From: Planctomycetaceae bacterium | GTDB taxonomy: Bacteria; Planctomycetota; Planctomycetia; Planctomycetales; Planctomycetaceae | Length of the DNA: 64,000 nt | Reading direction: 5' to 3' | Assembly (NCBI GenBank): GCA_041398785.1 | Contig: JAWKUA010000007.1 | Coordinates: 124,001 to 188,000 of the forward strand | In this document: piece by piece, positions 1 to 9,181 of the stretch | Position numbering within the stretch: the stretch's first letter is position 1 | Layout: each line of letters begins with the position of its first letter | Position numbers and translations under genes: made by a program | Notes under the pieces: model-generated | The model's input: only the letters and a program-made list of their open reading frames with translations | Told to the model about the DNA's origin: nothing | Database searches by the model: none

Positions 1-240
1 CATTTCGGAGACGACTTCCATGACAGATCCGTACGCAATCTCGACGAATCGTGCGAAATCCGGGTTGGTTCCGCGGCCGCTTCCTTCGGCAATGTTTGCT
101 GAGACCGATACCGCTGCGCGACGGAGCTGGCTGGTCAGTCCAAATCGCTCATCAACCGGAAAATGATTTGTGGCCTCGTAAATGTTGTCAGCAAGCTCCA
201 CCGCCGTCTGCCAAACAATCAGCTTCTCGAAGCGAAACAT
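1..240 (-). CDS. Four-helix bundle protein (S23/IVP family), 3' part cut by window edge
   Basis: Reading leftward from an ATG at 240, an uninterrupted frame of 80 codons runs off the window. It begins [20 protein letters not shown] and contains [19 protein letters not shown] and [11 protein letters not shown], the hallmark pattern of the four-helix bundle family first known from the 23S rRNA intervening sequence (TIGR02436-like). Family members are usually about 115-130 residues, so roughly two thirds is visible. The molecular function of the family is not established. It lies 34 bp downstream of the damaged efflux adaptor, where an RND pump gene would be expected. The 34-bp spacer contains CTC/CAACTCT-type simple repeats that often flank such genes in this phylum (inference). 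Identification is strong; the gene end is not seen. Confidence 0.85.
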   Translation of the reverse strand, partial: MFRFEKLIVWQTAVELADNIYEATNHFPVDERFGLTSQLRRAAVSVSANIAEGSGRGTNPDFARFVEIAYGSVMEVVSEM

Positions 241-268
241 CTCAATATCCTCAACTCTCAACTCGACT

Positions 269-294
269 CAATGACTATCGCCAATGACTATGCG
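269..294. repeat. 13-bp direct repeat, two copies
   Basis: CAATGACTATCGC at 269-281 is followed directly by CAATGACTATGCG at 282-294. It overlaps the end of the reconstructed efflux adaptor and sits just upstream of the four-helix-bundle gene. It may be the scar of an insertion or simple slippage. Confidence 0.6.
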
Positions 295-1855
295 CGTGCA
301 GGTCCGCTCCGCCGCCGGACTGGTTTCGCAGAGTCATTTGCATCTGGTGAGCGCGGCATGGCAATGACGTCGCCGGGAAACAGAGAACCGTCGTTGGCGA
401 CTACCGTTGAGTACTGGTCGCGGTACTGAACATGCACCGGGACGCGGTCAAAATGGCTGCCGTTCTGCCGGAAGACGAACGACTCGTGCCTTCGCGAGCG
501 ATCGCTTCCACCGGCAGCACGATCTGTTCCGGCCATTCCTCAACCGGTACTCGAAGCTGGAGTCGCTGGCCGGGAAGGTATCGCCATTCCACATAGCGAT
601 TGCCGTCGGATCGCTTGTCGCGTGTGATTTCGTTGGGCAGCCGGACGTAAAAGTGAAGCGTCCGGGAATCCGTGTTGACCTGATTCGCCAGATATTCAAT
701 GTCCAGGCCGGTGACTTCGTGTCTGAGTTCGCCGGGTTGATCAAAGATCGCGTCGACCTTCCAGTCGTTTTCGGATGCCCGGCGAAGCTGGCTGATGTCC
801 TGTTCGAACGCCAGCCCTTCAATGAACAGTTCTTCGTAGTCCGCAAGAATGCACAGCATTTCTCCGGCGCTGACCGACTGTCCCTTGTGAACGCTCATTT
901 CCTGAACGACGAGTGGTCCGGTGTGGTCGCTGTGGTCTTCTTCGTCGTGCTGTGAGCGAACACGGCCGGAGTTGGTTCCTGCTGCGAATTCGCTGCCGCG
1001 ATTGCCGCCGTTCTGCGAAGGCAGTGAAGTCGGCTGGAACGGCTGGCCGGAAAGCATGAGTTCATCATGGCTGTGATCGTCGACCGAAGGCGCAAAGATC
1101 TGCAGTTCACGAAGAAGCCGCCGGGCAGCTTCAATCTGCTGAATCTGTGCTTCCGAAAGCCCGTGCAGCCGCAGCGCCTCCCGCTGAGCCTGCAGCGACG
1201 ATACCAGCTTGTCGCTGGCGTACTGGCGTTCCAGCAGTGTTCGGCGAGGAACGACACCGCTTTGTGTAGCGTCGGACAGGCGCGCGATCTCACGCCGCTC
1301 GACATCCAGTTCCCCCAGCGTCATCACAAACGTTGTCTGCGCCTGCACAAGATCTTCGTGAGTCAGCCGGATCTGAAACAGCAGCGTTCCCGGTTCAACG
1401 GCTTCGCCCTGGACGACGTGCGCGTGCGTGATGACGCCGGTCATGGGTGTCGCCACCTGCACGCGAGTGCGCCCGGGCCGTTCCGCAACGATCGCCGGCA
1501 CCGTAATCGACCTGCGAAACGTCTGCAGGCTGACGGGCCGAAGCGTGTCCGCCGTCAGGCCGATGTTGCGAAGCGCCTGGTCCGATAGTTCCAGCGACTC
1601 GGTCTCCTCATGACCGGCGTGGGCTGCGTGATCGTGGCCTGAATGATCGTGGCTGGCATGAGCATCCGGTTCTTCTCCGTGGCCGTCAGCATCCGCCGCC
1701 GCGCCGGTCGGCCGGAACGACGCGATCACGCGCTGCACCCAGGTGTTGGCCACCGGTACCCAGGTATTCCTGGAAACTCCGGCCGCGATCGCAATCACCG
1801 CCGACGTCACGATCAAGAGCCACTTGACGGAGATTTTCCTGAGTACGTTGTTCAT
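275..1855 (-). CDS. RND efflux periplasmic adaptor (CusB/HlyD-like), disrupted by two compensating frameshifts
   Basis: This is a membrane-fusion protein linking an inner-membrane RND pump to the outer membrane, probably for heavy metals. ATG at 1855 gives MNNVLRKISVKWLLIVTSAV, an N-terminal membrane anchor; a TTG further upstream at 1972 is less likely. A His/Asp-rich stretch (about residues 50-80, HASHDHSGHDHAAHAGHEE) suggests metal binding. The biotinyl-lipoyl-like segment, coiled coil and beta-barrel follow. The frame breaks near 485: after AREGT the expected text ESFVFRQNGSHFDRVPVHVQ is found one base out of register (ACGAGTC where ACGGAGTC would be in frame). Near 355 an extra base restores the original frame, giving AMRAHQMQMTLRNQSGGGAD and a His-containing end (HAHSHWR) with TAG at 275-277. 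The reconstructed length is about 526 residues, normal for CusB-like proteins. Without correction the protein stops at 401. It is either a sequencing error pair or a recent pseudogene. No pump gene follows. Confidence 0.8.
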
Positions 1856-2128
1856 CGTCTGAGGCTTCCGACTGGAGAACGACGCGGGATTTCGCGCCGG
1901 TTGGAAATGATTCACGTGCAATGCTGCGCGTCGATGAGAACATCCGCACGCAGGGCCGCAGCCGACCAGCAAGTCAGTTGACGTGGTCGCCGGGACTCTC
2001 GCGTCAATGGCAATGACCAGGAAGCGTTCGACGTTCAGCCCGACCGGATCAATCGCCGCGCGAAAGACTCGCGCGAAGCCGGCTGACTGCGTCCGTCAGC
2101 GAGACGCCTGCCTGTGCGATTCCGGCGT

Positions 2129-2581
2129 CTACAGTCGCCACACCTGCGACTGCGCGCGCAGGGGCTGCGCCGGGAACTGCCGTCCCACAGCATTCGGCAG
2201 TCCGGCAGGCCGGACGGTACAACCGCGGGAAAGCGTCGTCGCGGCGTCAGTGCTGAACGCCGGAAACCGGTCCGACGCTGCCAGCCCGATACCCGCTTCG
2301 TCCGAAGGTTCAGCCGTCACGTAGCGGCAATCCGGCTCATCACACGGTGCGGGACCGCCCGGAGACGGATCGTCGGAGTGCCGTTCCGTCGCGTCCTCGT
2401 GATCAACGTCATGAGACACTGACGGATGTCGTGGCTGGCCGTGATGGTGCCGGCATTCATCCGCACCGGCAACGCTCGCGTGTCGCGAATCCGCCGAATG
2501 CGCGTGATGGACACAGCACCCGAGCAACGCGTGCAGCGTTACCGCAACTGTCGTGGCAATTGTCAGGGTCGTGTGCAACAT
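2129..2581 (-). CDS. His-rich exported small protein beside the efflux gene
   Basis: The 150-residue protein starts MLHTTLTIATTVAVTLHALL, a convincing signal peptide or single membrane segment, followed by GCCVHHAHS and a His/Asp-rich region (ECRHHHGQPRHPSVSHDVDH). It is not a recognised named family. The composition resembles small His-rich proteins that precede CusB-type adaptors, so a periplasmic metal-binding or metal-buffering role is inferred. The same-strand adaptor starts 273 bp downstream and the two may be cotranscribed. The C-terminal half is low in secondary-structure signal. An alternative is a purely structural secreted protein. Confidence 0.6.
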   Translation of the reverse strand: MLHTTLTIATTVAVTLHALLGCCVHHAHSADSRHASVAGADECRHHHGQPRHPSVSHDVDHEDATERHSDDPSPGGPAPCDEPDCRYVTAEPSDEAGIGLAASDRFPAFSTDAATTLSRGCTVRPAGLPNAVGRQFPAQPLRAQSQVWRL

Positions 2582-3162
2582 GCCGAACCGGGATTCTTCA
2601 AGGCGACGGCGAAAAGGTAACTGGTTCCAACTGCAAGCTGTCGGCAGAACAGCCGTTTCGCCAACTCACAATCGTGATCTGTTCCCAATCCGTTTCTGAT
2701 AAATTCGTGGCCGTGTTCGACCACGTTCTATCGAACTGTCGGCGTACGGTCTACCGCGATCGTACCGACAGTACAAAGGCAAACGGTGCGCCAATCTGAT
2801 GAACTGCGCCGAAAGATAGAATCATTTGCACGTCGACACAGAAACGGAAGCCGGTACGAAATCGCCGCAGCAGGTGTGCAGATCGGATTCGCCGCCCGGA
2901 CTGCCCACCGACGACACGATCGCGGCGTTGTCCGCCCTGAGTCCGGCGAATCTCCGGCGGCCTTTGCGGGACAATGAAAGCTGCGGCTGCGGTGTCGTCG
3001 ATCTGACTCCCCGGTCGTCATCATGACGAAAGCTGCGATGGCTGAATAGCGCTGAAGACCGTGGCGGTCCACGCAATGCCGGCAAGTGCAGCGTCAGAGC
3101 AAGTCAACTTCCCGCGCGAACGAGTTGCTGCCCGACCGGAGCGGGCGGGCGCGAACTTCGAA
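2582..3162. other. Intergenic region, no gene recognised
   Basis: About 580 bp between two leftward genes. Open frames exist in several registers but none has a recognisable domain, a good ribosome site or plausible composition. It presumably holds the promoter for the His-rich/efflux genes in its left half; no specific element could be assigned. Confidence 0.5.
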
Positions 3163-3414
3163 TCATTCGTCGGCGGAGGCTGCGGCTTCCTGCTTTGCAG
3201 CCTTACGTTCCGCAGCGGCGGCTTCGCGTGCTTCGATGCCCTTCACGGCAATCATCCGCCGCTTTAGAGCCCTGACATCGGCATTCAGCGACCGCCATTT
3301 CGGATTCTTCGACCGTTTCTTCGCGTCCACTTTCTGCGCATCGAGCTGTTTTTCCCAGCGCAAAAGATCTTCCTGAGCGAGCTTCAATTGACGCTCAATG
3401 CGTTGGCGGTCCAT
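3163..3414 (-). CDS. Small Lys/Ala/Glu-rich coiled-coil protein
   Basis: The 83-residue protein starts MDRQRIERQLKLAQEDLLRW with ATG at 3414. Heptad-like spacing and high Lys/Arg/Glu/Ala content (KNPKWRSLNADVRALKRRM, then EAREAAAAERKAAKQEAAA) predict one long helix. No signal peptide or cysteine is present. It lies 126 bp downstream of ppdK on the same strand but behind a hairpin, so it may be read separately. The function is unknown; the composition argues for a genuine protein rather than a shadow frame. Confidence 0.6.
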   Translation of the reverse strand: MDRQRIERQLKLAQEDLLRWEKQLDAQKVDAKKRSKNPKWRSLNADVRALKRRMIAVKGIEAREAAAAERKAAKQEAAASADE

Positions 3415-3500
3415 GTCGTTATCAATCCGGTATTCGATGCGGAGGGCAGGTACAGCAGGCGGGGATTGTGACAGCCCTCCCGCGATTGTTCAACGTGAAA

Positions 3501-3519
3501 GACGGCGAATTCCGCCGTC
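3501..3519 (-). terminator. Hairpin after ppdK
   Basis: GACGGCG and CGCCGTC form a 7-bp stem around AATTC, 22 bp beyond the ppdK stop on the minus strand. It is followed in that direction by TTTC only, so it is a weak candidate intrinsic terminator or a stabilising hairpin. Confidence 0.4.
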
Positions 3520-3540
3520 ACAGACCCCGGTATCGGCGTC

Positions 3541-6273
3541 CTACGATCCGGCCACAGCGGCCTGAGCGGCTGCCAGCCGGGCAATCGGAATTCGGCGTGG
3601 CGAGCAACTGACGTAGTCCAGTCCGATTTCGTGACAGAAATAGACCGAACGCGGGTCGCCGCCGTGTTCGCCGCAAATGCCGATCTTCAGGTTTTCACGA
3701 GTACTGCGGCCGTCTTCGACAGCGATGCGCATCAGCCGGCCGACTCCCGTGGGGTCAACAGTCTGGAACGGGTCGGCAGGGACGATGTCGTTCTCGGTGT
3801 AGTAGCCGATGAAGCCCTTGTAGTCGTCGCGGCTCATACCCAGACACGTCTGCGTCAGGTCGTTCGTTCCGAAGCTGAAGAATTCCGCGGTCTTTGCGAT
3901 TTCTCCGGCAGTCAGTGCCGCACGCGGAATTTCGATCATGGTGCCGATCATGAAATCCACTTCGACGCCCTGCTCCTGAAACACGGTCTTCGCGGTTTCC
4001 CGGATAACGTTCGTCTGGTTGTCCACTTCTGACTTGTATCCGGCCAGCGGGATCATGATTTCCGGGAAGCAACTGATGCCCTGCTTCTTCAGGTTACACG
4101 CGGCTTCCAGGATTGCGCGAGCCTGCATTTCCGTGATTTCCGGGTAGACGATACCCAGGCGGCAGCCGCGGTGTCCCAGCATGGGGTTCGTTTCCACGAG
4201 TTCATGCACACGCCGATCGACATCCGCCGGAGTCACACCAAACGCCTCCGCCAGCTTGTTTGCCAGTTCCTCATCTTCCTGCAGATGGTGGTGCGAAAGA
4301 AACTCATGCAATGGCGGATCGAGCAGACGAATCGTGACCGGCCGGTCTCCCAGCACCTTGAACAGGTGCGTGAAGTCATCTCTCTGGAACTGCAGCAGCT
4401 TGGCCAGTGCCTTCGCGCGATCGGCCTTGGTCCGTGAGAAAATCATCTCCCGAATTTCGTCCAGATGATCAAAGAACATGTGCTCCGTGCGGCACAGCCC
4501 GACGCCTTCCGCACCGAGCCGGACGGAAGCTTCCGCGTCGTGCGATTCCGTGTTGGCTCGCACTTTCAGCGTGCGGTGCTCATCAGCCCACGCCATCAAC
4601 TGAGCGTATCGCTGGTACGTTTCGGATTCTTCGGGCTTCTTGTTGCCCATCAGAACTTCCATGACTTCCGACGGCGTGGTGTCGATACGACCGTTGAAGA
4701 CTTCGCCGCTGAAACCGTCGATGGAAATCCAGTCGCCTTCCTTCAGGACCGTTTTTCCGACCGTGACGGTTCCCGCTTCGTAGTCGATGTGAAGTGCCGA
4801 ACAGCCGCAGACACACGTCTTTCCCATCTGTCGGCTGACCAGAGCCGCATGGGAGGATGCTCCCCCGAACGCCGTAAGAATTCCTCTGGCGACCTTCATT
4901 CCGCGAAGGTCTTCCGGACTGGTCTCCTTGCGAACCAGAACCAACTGTGCGTTGTTGTCGGCGTTCCATGTGGCTTCAGCATCGGACGCATGAAACACAA
5001 TCTGTCCCGTGGCAGCTCCCGGCCCGGCGTTGATACCTTTGGCCAGCAGACGGTCCTCCTTTTCCGCTCGCGCCTTGGCCTTTGGATCGAAAATCGGCTG
5101 CAGCAACTGGTTCAGGTCGTCCGCCGGAATCCGTCGCTTCTCCAGAGCGGTCTTTGCGTCAATGAGACCTTCGTTGACCAGATCGACGGCGATGCGAACC
5201 GCCGCAAAACCGGTTCGTTTGGCGTTGCGAGTCTGCAGCATCCAGACCTTGCCGCGTTCCACGGTAAATTCAATGTCCTGAACGTCCTTGTAATGCTGCT
5301 CCAGCGCCTTGCCGATGTTGTCGAGCTGTTGAAACGCTTCGGGTGCGTCTTCCGACAGCGTCTGTTCGACTCGCTTGGGAGTGCGAGTTCCCGCCACAAC
5401 GTCTTCACCCTGCGCGTTGATCAGATAGTCACCGCAGAACCCGGGAGTTCCGTCGGAACAATTGCGAGTCAGGCCGACTCCTGTAGCGCAGTCGTCTCCC
5501 AGATTTCCAAACACCATCGCCTGCACATTCGTCGCTGTACCCCAGTCGTGCGGAATGCCGTACTGGCGACGATACACCATCGCACGGTCGTTCATCCAGC
5601 TTCCGAACACAGCGCCGATGCAGCCCCAGAGCTGTTCCATCGGGTCTTCCGGAAAATCGATGCCCGCGTGCTTTTTGATGACGGCCTTGAACTGCGTCAC
5701 GATTTCCTTCAGCACATCAACCGACAGGTCCTTTTCATGGTCGACGCCGGCCTTATGCAGCGCTTTCTCCAGGATGTCTTCAAACAGGTCCGGATCATTT
5801 TTGCTTTCCGGCTTCAGACCCAGCACGACGTCGCCATACATCTGGATCAGGCGGCGGTAGCTATCCCAGGCAAAATGTTCGTTGCCGGACTGGCGAATCA
5901 GAGCCTGGACGACTTTTTCGTTGATACCGATATTCAGCACCGTGTCCATCATGCCAGGCATGGATTCGCGGGCACCGGAACGGCACGACAGCAGCAGCGG
6001 ATTTTCGGCGTCGCCGAACTTCTTTCCCATCACCTGTTCGGCATTGCGAATCGCGTCGTTGACCTGATCCCGCAGTTCCGGCGGATACTGACGATTGTTC
6101 GCGTAGAAATACGTGCAGACTTCTGTCGTGATGGTAAACCCCGCCGGCACCGGCATTCCGATGCGGCTCATTTCCGCAAGATTGGCCCCCTTGCCGCCCA
6201 GCAGAGACTTCTGCGTTGCATTGCCGTCAGCCTTGCCATCACCGAAAACGTAAACGTACTTATGGTCAGCCAT
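3541..6273 (-). CDS. ppdK: Pyruvate, phosphate dikinase
   Basis: It interconverts pyruvate + ATP + Pi and phosphoenolpyruvate + AMP + PPi in the cytoplasm, at the glycolysis/gluconeogenesis branch. The 910 residues match the usual ~870-910. The N-terminal ATP-grasp domain has LLGGKGANLAEM (about 24-35) and RSGARESMPGMMDTVLN (about 98-114). The swivelling phosphohistidine domain has GGASSHAALVSRQMGKTCVC with the catalytic His near residue 475. The C-terminal TIM barrel has GTNDLTQT and GICGEHGGDP with the catalytic Cys. ATG at 6273 is followed by the family-typical start KYVYVFGDGKADG. No regulatory protein (PDRP) gene is adjacent. The gene is divergent from the chorismate mutase gene across 323 bp. 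Identification is secure. Confidence 0.97.
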   Translation of the reverse strand: MADHKYVYVFGDGKADGNATQKSLLGGKGANLAEMSRIGMPVPAGFTITTEVCTYFYANNRQYPPELRDQVNDAIRNAEQVMGKKFGDAENPLLLSCRSGARESMPGMMDTVLNIGINEKVVQALIRQSGNEHFAWDSYRRLIQMYGDVVLGLKPESKNDPDLFEDILEKALHKAGVDHEKDLSVDVLKEIVTQFKAVIKKHAGIDFPEDPMEQLWGCIGAVFGSWMNDRAMVYRRQYGIPHDWGTATNVQAMVFGNLGDDCATGVGLTRNCSDGTPGFCGDYLINAQGEDVVAGTRTPKRVEQTLSEDAPEAFQQLDNIGKALEQHYKDVQDIEFTVERGKVWMLQTRNAKRTGFAAVRIAVDLVNEGLIDAKTALEKRRIPADDLNQLLQPIFDPKAKARAEKEDRLLAKGINAGPGAATGQIVFHASDAEATWNADNNAQLVLVRKETSPEDLRGMKVARGILTAFGGASSHAALVSRQMGKTCVCGCSALHIDYEAGTVTVGKTVLKEGDWISIDGFSGEVFNGRIDTTPSEVMEVLMGNKKPEESETYQRYAQLMAWADEHRTLKVRANTESHDAEASVRLGAEGVGLCRTEHMFFDHLDEIREMIFSRTKADRAKALAKLLQFQRDDFTHLFKVLGDRPVTIRLLDPPLHEFLSHHHLQEDEELANKLAEAFGVTPADVDRRVHELVETNPMLGHRGCRLGIVYPEITEMQARAILEAACNLKKQGISCFPEIMIPLAGYKSEVDNQTNVIRETAKTVFQEQGVEVDFMIGTMIEIPRAALTAGEIAKTAEFFSFGTNDLTQTCLGMSRDDYKGFIGYYTENDIVPADPFQTVDPTGVGRLMRIAVEDGRSTRENLKIGICGEHGGDPRSVYFCHEIGLDYVSCSPRRIPIARLAAAQAAVAGS

Positions 6274-6596
6274 CGAGTATGAACCTCATGAACTTGCCAC
6301 TGCTGCGCAGCCGCGCAGGAGTGTGAGCAGCGGAATGACACTGCCCGAAAGAAACCTCAACCCATTGTCGCACAACAGGTTGGGACGCTGTTGAAAGGGG
6401 CCGGCAGCGGCCGAAACGAGCGGGAACGGTAGCAACCGCGGATTCAAACTTCAAGCAGAGGAAATGCCGTTCAGAATCCAGAGAATCTGTGTTTTTCAGC
6501 GGGGATTCACGTTCCCGCGGCAGCCCCTGACTTGCGGGAAGATACCGCATGAGAAACACTGCCCGATCGTTCATTTCGCGTGGGAGAGTTCTGACA
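6274..6596. other. Divergent intergenic region between ppdK and aroH
   Basis: 323 bp that must contain both promoters. No operator or riboswitch pattern was recognised. Open frames crossing it lack domains and are rejected. Confidence 0.5.
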
Positions 6597-6968
6597 ATGG
6601 CCGTTCGTGGGATTCGCGGAGCTACCTGCGTGGACGCAGACGAACCGGGCCTGATTCGCGAAGCGACGCGCGAGCTGATCGAAGCGATTCTGCACCGCAA
6701 CGAAATCACCGACTTCGACGATGTGATTTCCGCCGTGTTCACAACGACCGATGATCTGCATTCACTGTTTCCCGCCGAAGCAGCACGGCTCATCGGAATG
6801 AACACTGTCCCCCTGCTGTGTGCCCGTGAGATTCCGGTGCCGGGATCGATGCCACTGTGCATTCGCGTCTTGCTGCACGTCAACAGCAAACGGACTCCCC
6901 GTGAAATCGAACATGTTTACCTTCGGTCCGCCGCAAAACTGCGTCCTGACATGAACAGCGCTCAATAG
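6597..6968 (+). CDS. aroH: Chorismate mutase, AroH class
   Basis: It converts chorismate to prephenate for Phe/Tyr synthesis. This is the monofunctional trimeric Bacillus AroH type, about 123 residues. The protein starts [11 protein letters not shown], carrying the N-terminal arginines of the active site, followed by [28 protein letters not shown], the CIRVL arginine segment and [13 protein letters not shown] with the active-site Tyr/Arg region. ATG at 6597 is chosen because GGGAG lies 8-10 bp upstream and family homology begins exactly there; an in-frame ATG at 6549 would add 16 unrelated residues. The enzyme stands alone here, divergent from ppdK, which makes one of its ultimate precursors (PEP), though linkage is only positional. 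Confidence 0.93.
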   Translation: MAVRGIRGATCVDADEPGLIREATRELIEAILHRNEITDFDDVISAVFTTTDDLHSLFPAEAARLIGMNTVPLLCAREIPVPGSMPLCIRVLLHVNSKRTPREIEHVYLRSAAKLRPDMNSAQ

Positions 6969-7109
6969 TGGAGACCGCTCCCGAAGTCTGATGCATGACT
7001 CCGGCAACGCCGATCACACCGAGCACGGGATCGCGTCATGGAGCCAAACCGAAGCGATCACGCGGCAGAAGCCGCATTGCGCGGGCGCGGCGGGAAAGCT
7101 GTCGGCGAT

Positions 7110-8072
7110 TCAGGAGTCGCGATTTCGCAGACGTTCCTGCAGCCGATCCTGCAGCAACGACAAGTCAGCGGCGGAGCGGTTGCCGAGATCGTCCATCGAC
7201 GAAACGGCATCGCCCAGTAACTCCTGCAACATCTGGATTCGTCCCGCGATCAGCCCTTGCCGCTGACCCTCGTTCCGTCCTTCCTGGCGTCCTTCCTGGC
7301 GTCCGGCTTCGATGCCCTGCTCTCGTCCCTGAAGAATTCCCGTCTGAAGCCCCTCTTCCCTGGCGGCAATCAGGCGAGCTTCCTGATCATGGAGGAACTT
7401 CATGCGGGCTTCGTAAAACTGCCGGTCTTCGGGTGTCTTCGAAATCATGTTCAGAATCTCCACGGCTTCCGTGTATTCCGGTTCATCAAGAACGTGAACC
7501 AATTCCTCCGCGTCGGCGTCGCGTGCGTTCTTCAGCAAGTATAGCCACTTCTCCAGCCTGGAAAACTGCGCAATCGTCCGGCCCTCCGATCGGAATTTGG
7601 GAAGCTCCAGAGTGTGGAATTCCAGGTCATTGGTGAACACCAGCGGCTGCTGGTCGCATCGCAGCCGGAAACTCAGGTGGGCTTCGTCAAACTCACCGAA
7701 CAGCGTCCTGCTCAGCACGCAGATGCTGAGCGCCGGGCGCAATCGAAGATACCGTTCGCCGGCGGAAATCTGGCGGACGTAGTTCAGACAGTTGTAATAC
7801 GTCAGGCGCCTGGGAAGGTGGGTCGGCAGCGTCGTCTGCATTTCGATGTTGAATTGCCGCCCGGTCGCATCCCGGGCCAGCACGTCCAGAATGGCAAGCT
7901 TGTCTTCGGATCGTTCCCTTCCCAGGATCGGATTCAGGAACTCAACTTCCGTGACCGGCTCCGAAAAATCCAATACCGCGTTCAGAAAGTGAATCGTAAC
8001 GCGAGGGTGCTCCGGACTTCCCAGCAGCAACTTGAATGCAAAATCCACTGTGGGATCAATTCCCAGTGCCAT
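7110..8072 (-). CDS. Rpn-family recombination-promoting nuclease / PD-(D/E)XK transposase-like protein
   Basis: The 320-residue protein starts MALGIDPTVDFAFKLLLGSP, the characteristic opening of the PDDEXK_2/Rpn family. The nuclease core shows ILDVLARDATGRQFNIEMQT, the D...ExQ signature. This is followed by RLTYYNCLNYVRQI and a helical middle. The tail (about residues 245-275) is a run of Gly/Gln/Glu/Arg units (GREQG, GRQEG, GRNEG, GQRQG), typical of this family and prone to slippage. Members in E. coli are DNA endonucleases that stimulate RecA-independent recombination; in planctomycetes they occur in many copies. No inverted repeats bounding a mobile element were found next to it. Confidence 0.88.
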   Translation of the reverse strand: MALGIDPTVDFAFKLLLGSPEHPRVTIHFLNAVLDFSEPVTEVEFLNPILGRERSEDKLAILDVLARDATGRQFNIEMQTTLPTHLPRRLTYYNCLNYVRQISAGERYLRLRPALSICVLSRTLFGEFDEAHLSFRLRCDQQPLVFTNDLEFHTLELPKFRSEGRTIAQFSRLEKWLYLLKNARDADAEELVHVLDEPEYTEAVEILNMISKTPEDRQFYEARMKFLHDQEARLIAAREEGLQTGILQGREQGIEAGRQEGRQEGRNEGQRQGLIAGRIQMLQELLGDAVSSMDDLGNRSAADLSLLQDRLQERLRNRDS

Positions 8073-8154
8073 CAGCCTGCCACAATCTGCTGGTCGTTAC
8101 GTCACCATGACGGGGCGGAGCCTCCGGTCATCGCGATCGACGAGTGTCATTCGT

Positions 8155-9096
8155 CTACAGATCTCCGGAACTCAACAGTCCCAGTCGGTGAAGCTTGCCG
8201 CGGCATTCGTCGCGCTCACGGCTGCGTGTCAGCGAGGACCATGCGGGATCCTGAGCCGCCAGAAACGCTTCTTCGCTGAACGGAGGTGACTGGCCGCACG
8301 ATGCCGCATTGGCGGTCAGCCGCTGAACGACGCCGCAATCAAGTCGCGTCAGAAACATGGCGTTCATGCGGTAATCCTGAAACGCTTCCCACACGACTGG
8401 AAACAGCGGTTGCACGATCTGCTCGCCAATCGTGGCGGCATAACTGCGAATCTCCAGTTGAGCGTGGCTGTCCATTCGCAGCGCCAGGAAATGCAGCAGG
8501 TTATGCAGATCGATCTTCCAATAAGCTTCGGTATAAGTTGACAGCGGAAGGTCCTTGCGAGCCTGTTCCCGGGCGACGCCGGTTTCAATGCGTTCGGTAT
8601 AGACTTTCTTCATCTGCTGATGCAAATCCGCTTCCTGCTGAGTCAGCTTTTCTCCCAGCTCGGCGGCGAGCGGTTCACCGCTGCCCTGCCGGTTCGATTC
8701 CGCCTGGGTCCGCCACTGATCGGCAGGCGTCGTCTGAGCGGCGTCGATCGCCAGAGAATACCGGGTGCTGTATTCGTTGACATTGGCCGTGCGATGCCGA
8801 ATCCACTGCCGCCAGCAATCCATGGGCACGCGGACCAGAATCTTGATTTCCGCCATTTCGAACGGAGTCGTATGGCGATGCCGAAGCAGATACCGAATCA
8901 GCGTGCGGTCGTCGGAAACGCGTTTGGTACCTTCACCGTAACTCACGCGAGCCGCCTGGACGACACTGCTGTCGTCGCCCATAACATCGACCAGACAAAC
9001 GAATCCGTCATCCAGCACGGGGAACTTTTTCCAGCGAAGTTCATTGACCAACTGCTGGTGTTCATCGTTGGATGTCGGTTCGGCGGCGCTGGACAT
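8155..9096 (-). CDS. thyX: FAD-dependent thymidylate synthase
   Basis: It makes dTMP from dUMP using FAD, NADPH and methylene-tetrahydrofolate. The ThyX signature RHR-x7-S is present as RHRTANVNEYS, with the helix RYLLRHRHTTPFEMAEIKIL before it and RKDLPLSTYTEAYWKIDLHN and LRMDSHAQLEIR after it. Length 313 is slightly longer than the usual 220-300 because of a 25-residue N-terminal extension and a C-terminal tail after the substrate-binding region. ATG at 9096. The gene is divergent from ogt with 85 bp between start codons. No thyA is seen in the window. Confidence 0.95.
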   Translation of the reverse strand: MSSAAEPTSNDEHQQLVNELRWKKFPVLDDGFVCLVDVMGDDSSVVQAARVSYGEGTKRVSDDRTLIRYLLRHRHTTPFEMAEIKILVRVPMDCWRQWIRHRTANVNEYSTRYSLAIDAAQTTPADQWRTQAESNRQGSGEPLAAELGEKLTQQEADLHQQMKKVYTERIETGVAREQARKDLPLSTYTEAYWKIDLHNLLHFLALRMDSHAQLEIRSYAATIGEQIVQPLFPVVWEAFQDYRMNAMFLTRLDCGVVQRLTANAASCGQSPPFSEEAFLAAQDPAWSSLTRSRERDECRGKLHRLGLLSSGDL

Positions 9097-9181
9097 GAGC
9101 GGGTTCCGGAGCGAAGTTTTCGTTTTCGGGACGCGAACTGTAAGATCTGAACCGAGCGATTCCAGTCTCAGGAGAACACCG

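Noticed and set aside
1856..1972. Extended N-terminus of the efflux adaptor from a TTG at 1972
   Set aside because: The extra 39 residues precede a normal membrane anchor that starts at the ATG at 1855.
2347..2799. Plus-strand frame opposite the His-rich protein gene
   Set aside because: Arg-rich, no domain, overlaps a frame with a clear signal peptide on the other strand.
4465..6282. Long open frame antisense to ppdK (about 605 codons)
   Set aside because: It mirrors the codon structure of the secure ppdK gene, shows no domain and no ribosome site; typical GC-rich shadow frame.
7110..8072. Rpn-type gene as a complete insertion sequence
   Set aside because: No terminal inverted repeats or target duplication were found around it; only the nuclease gene is supported.
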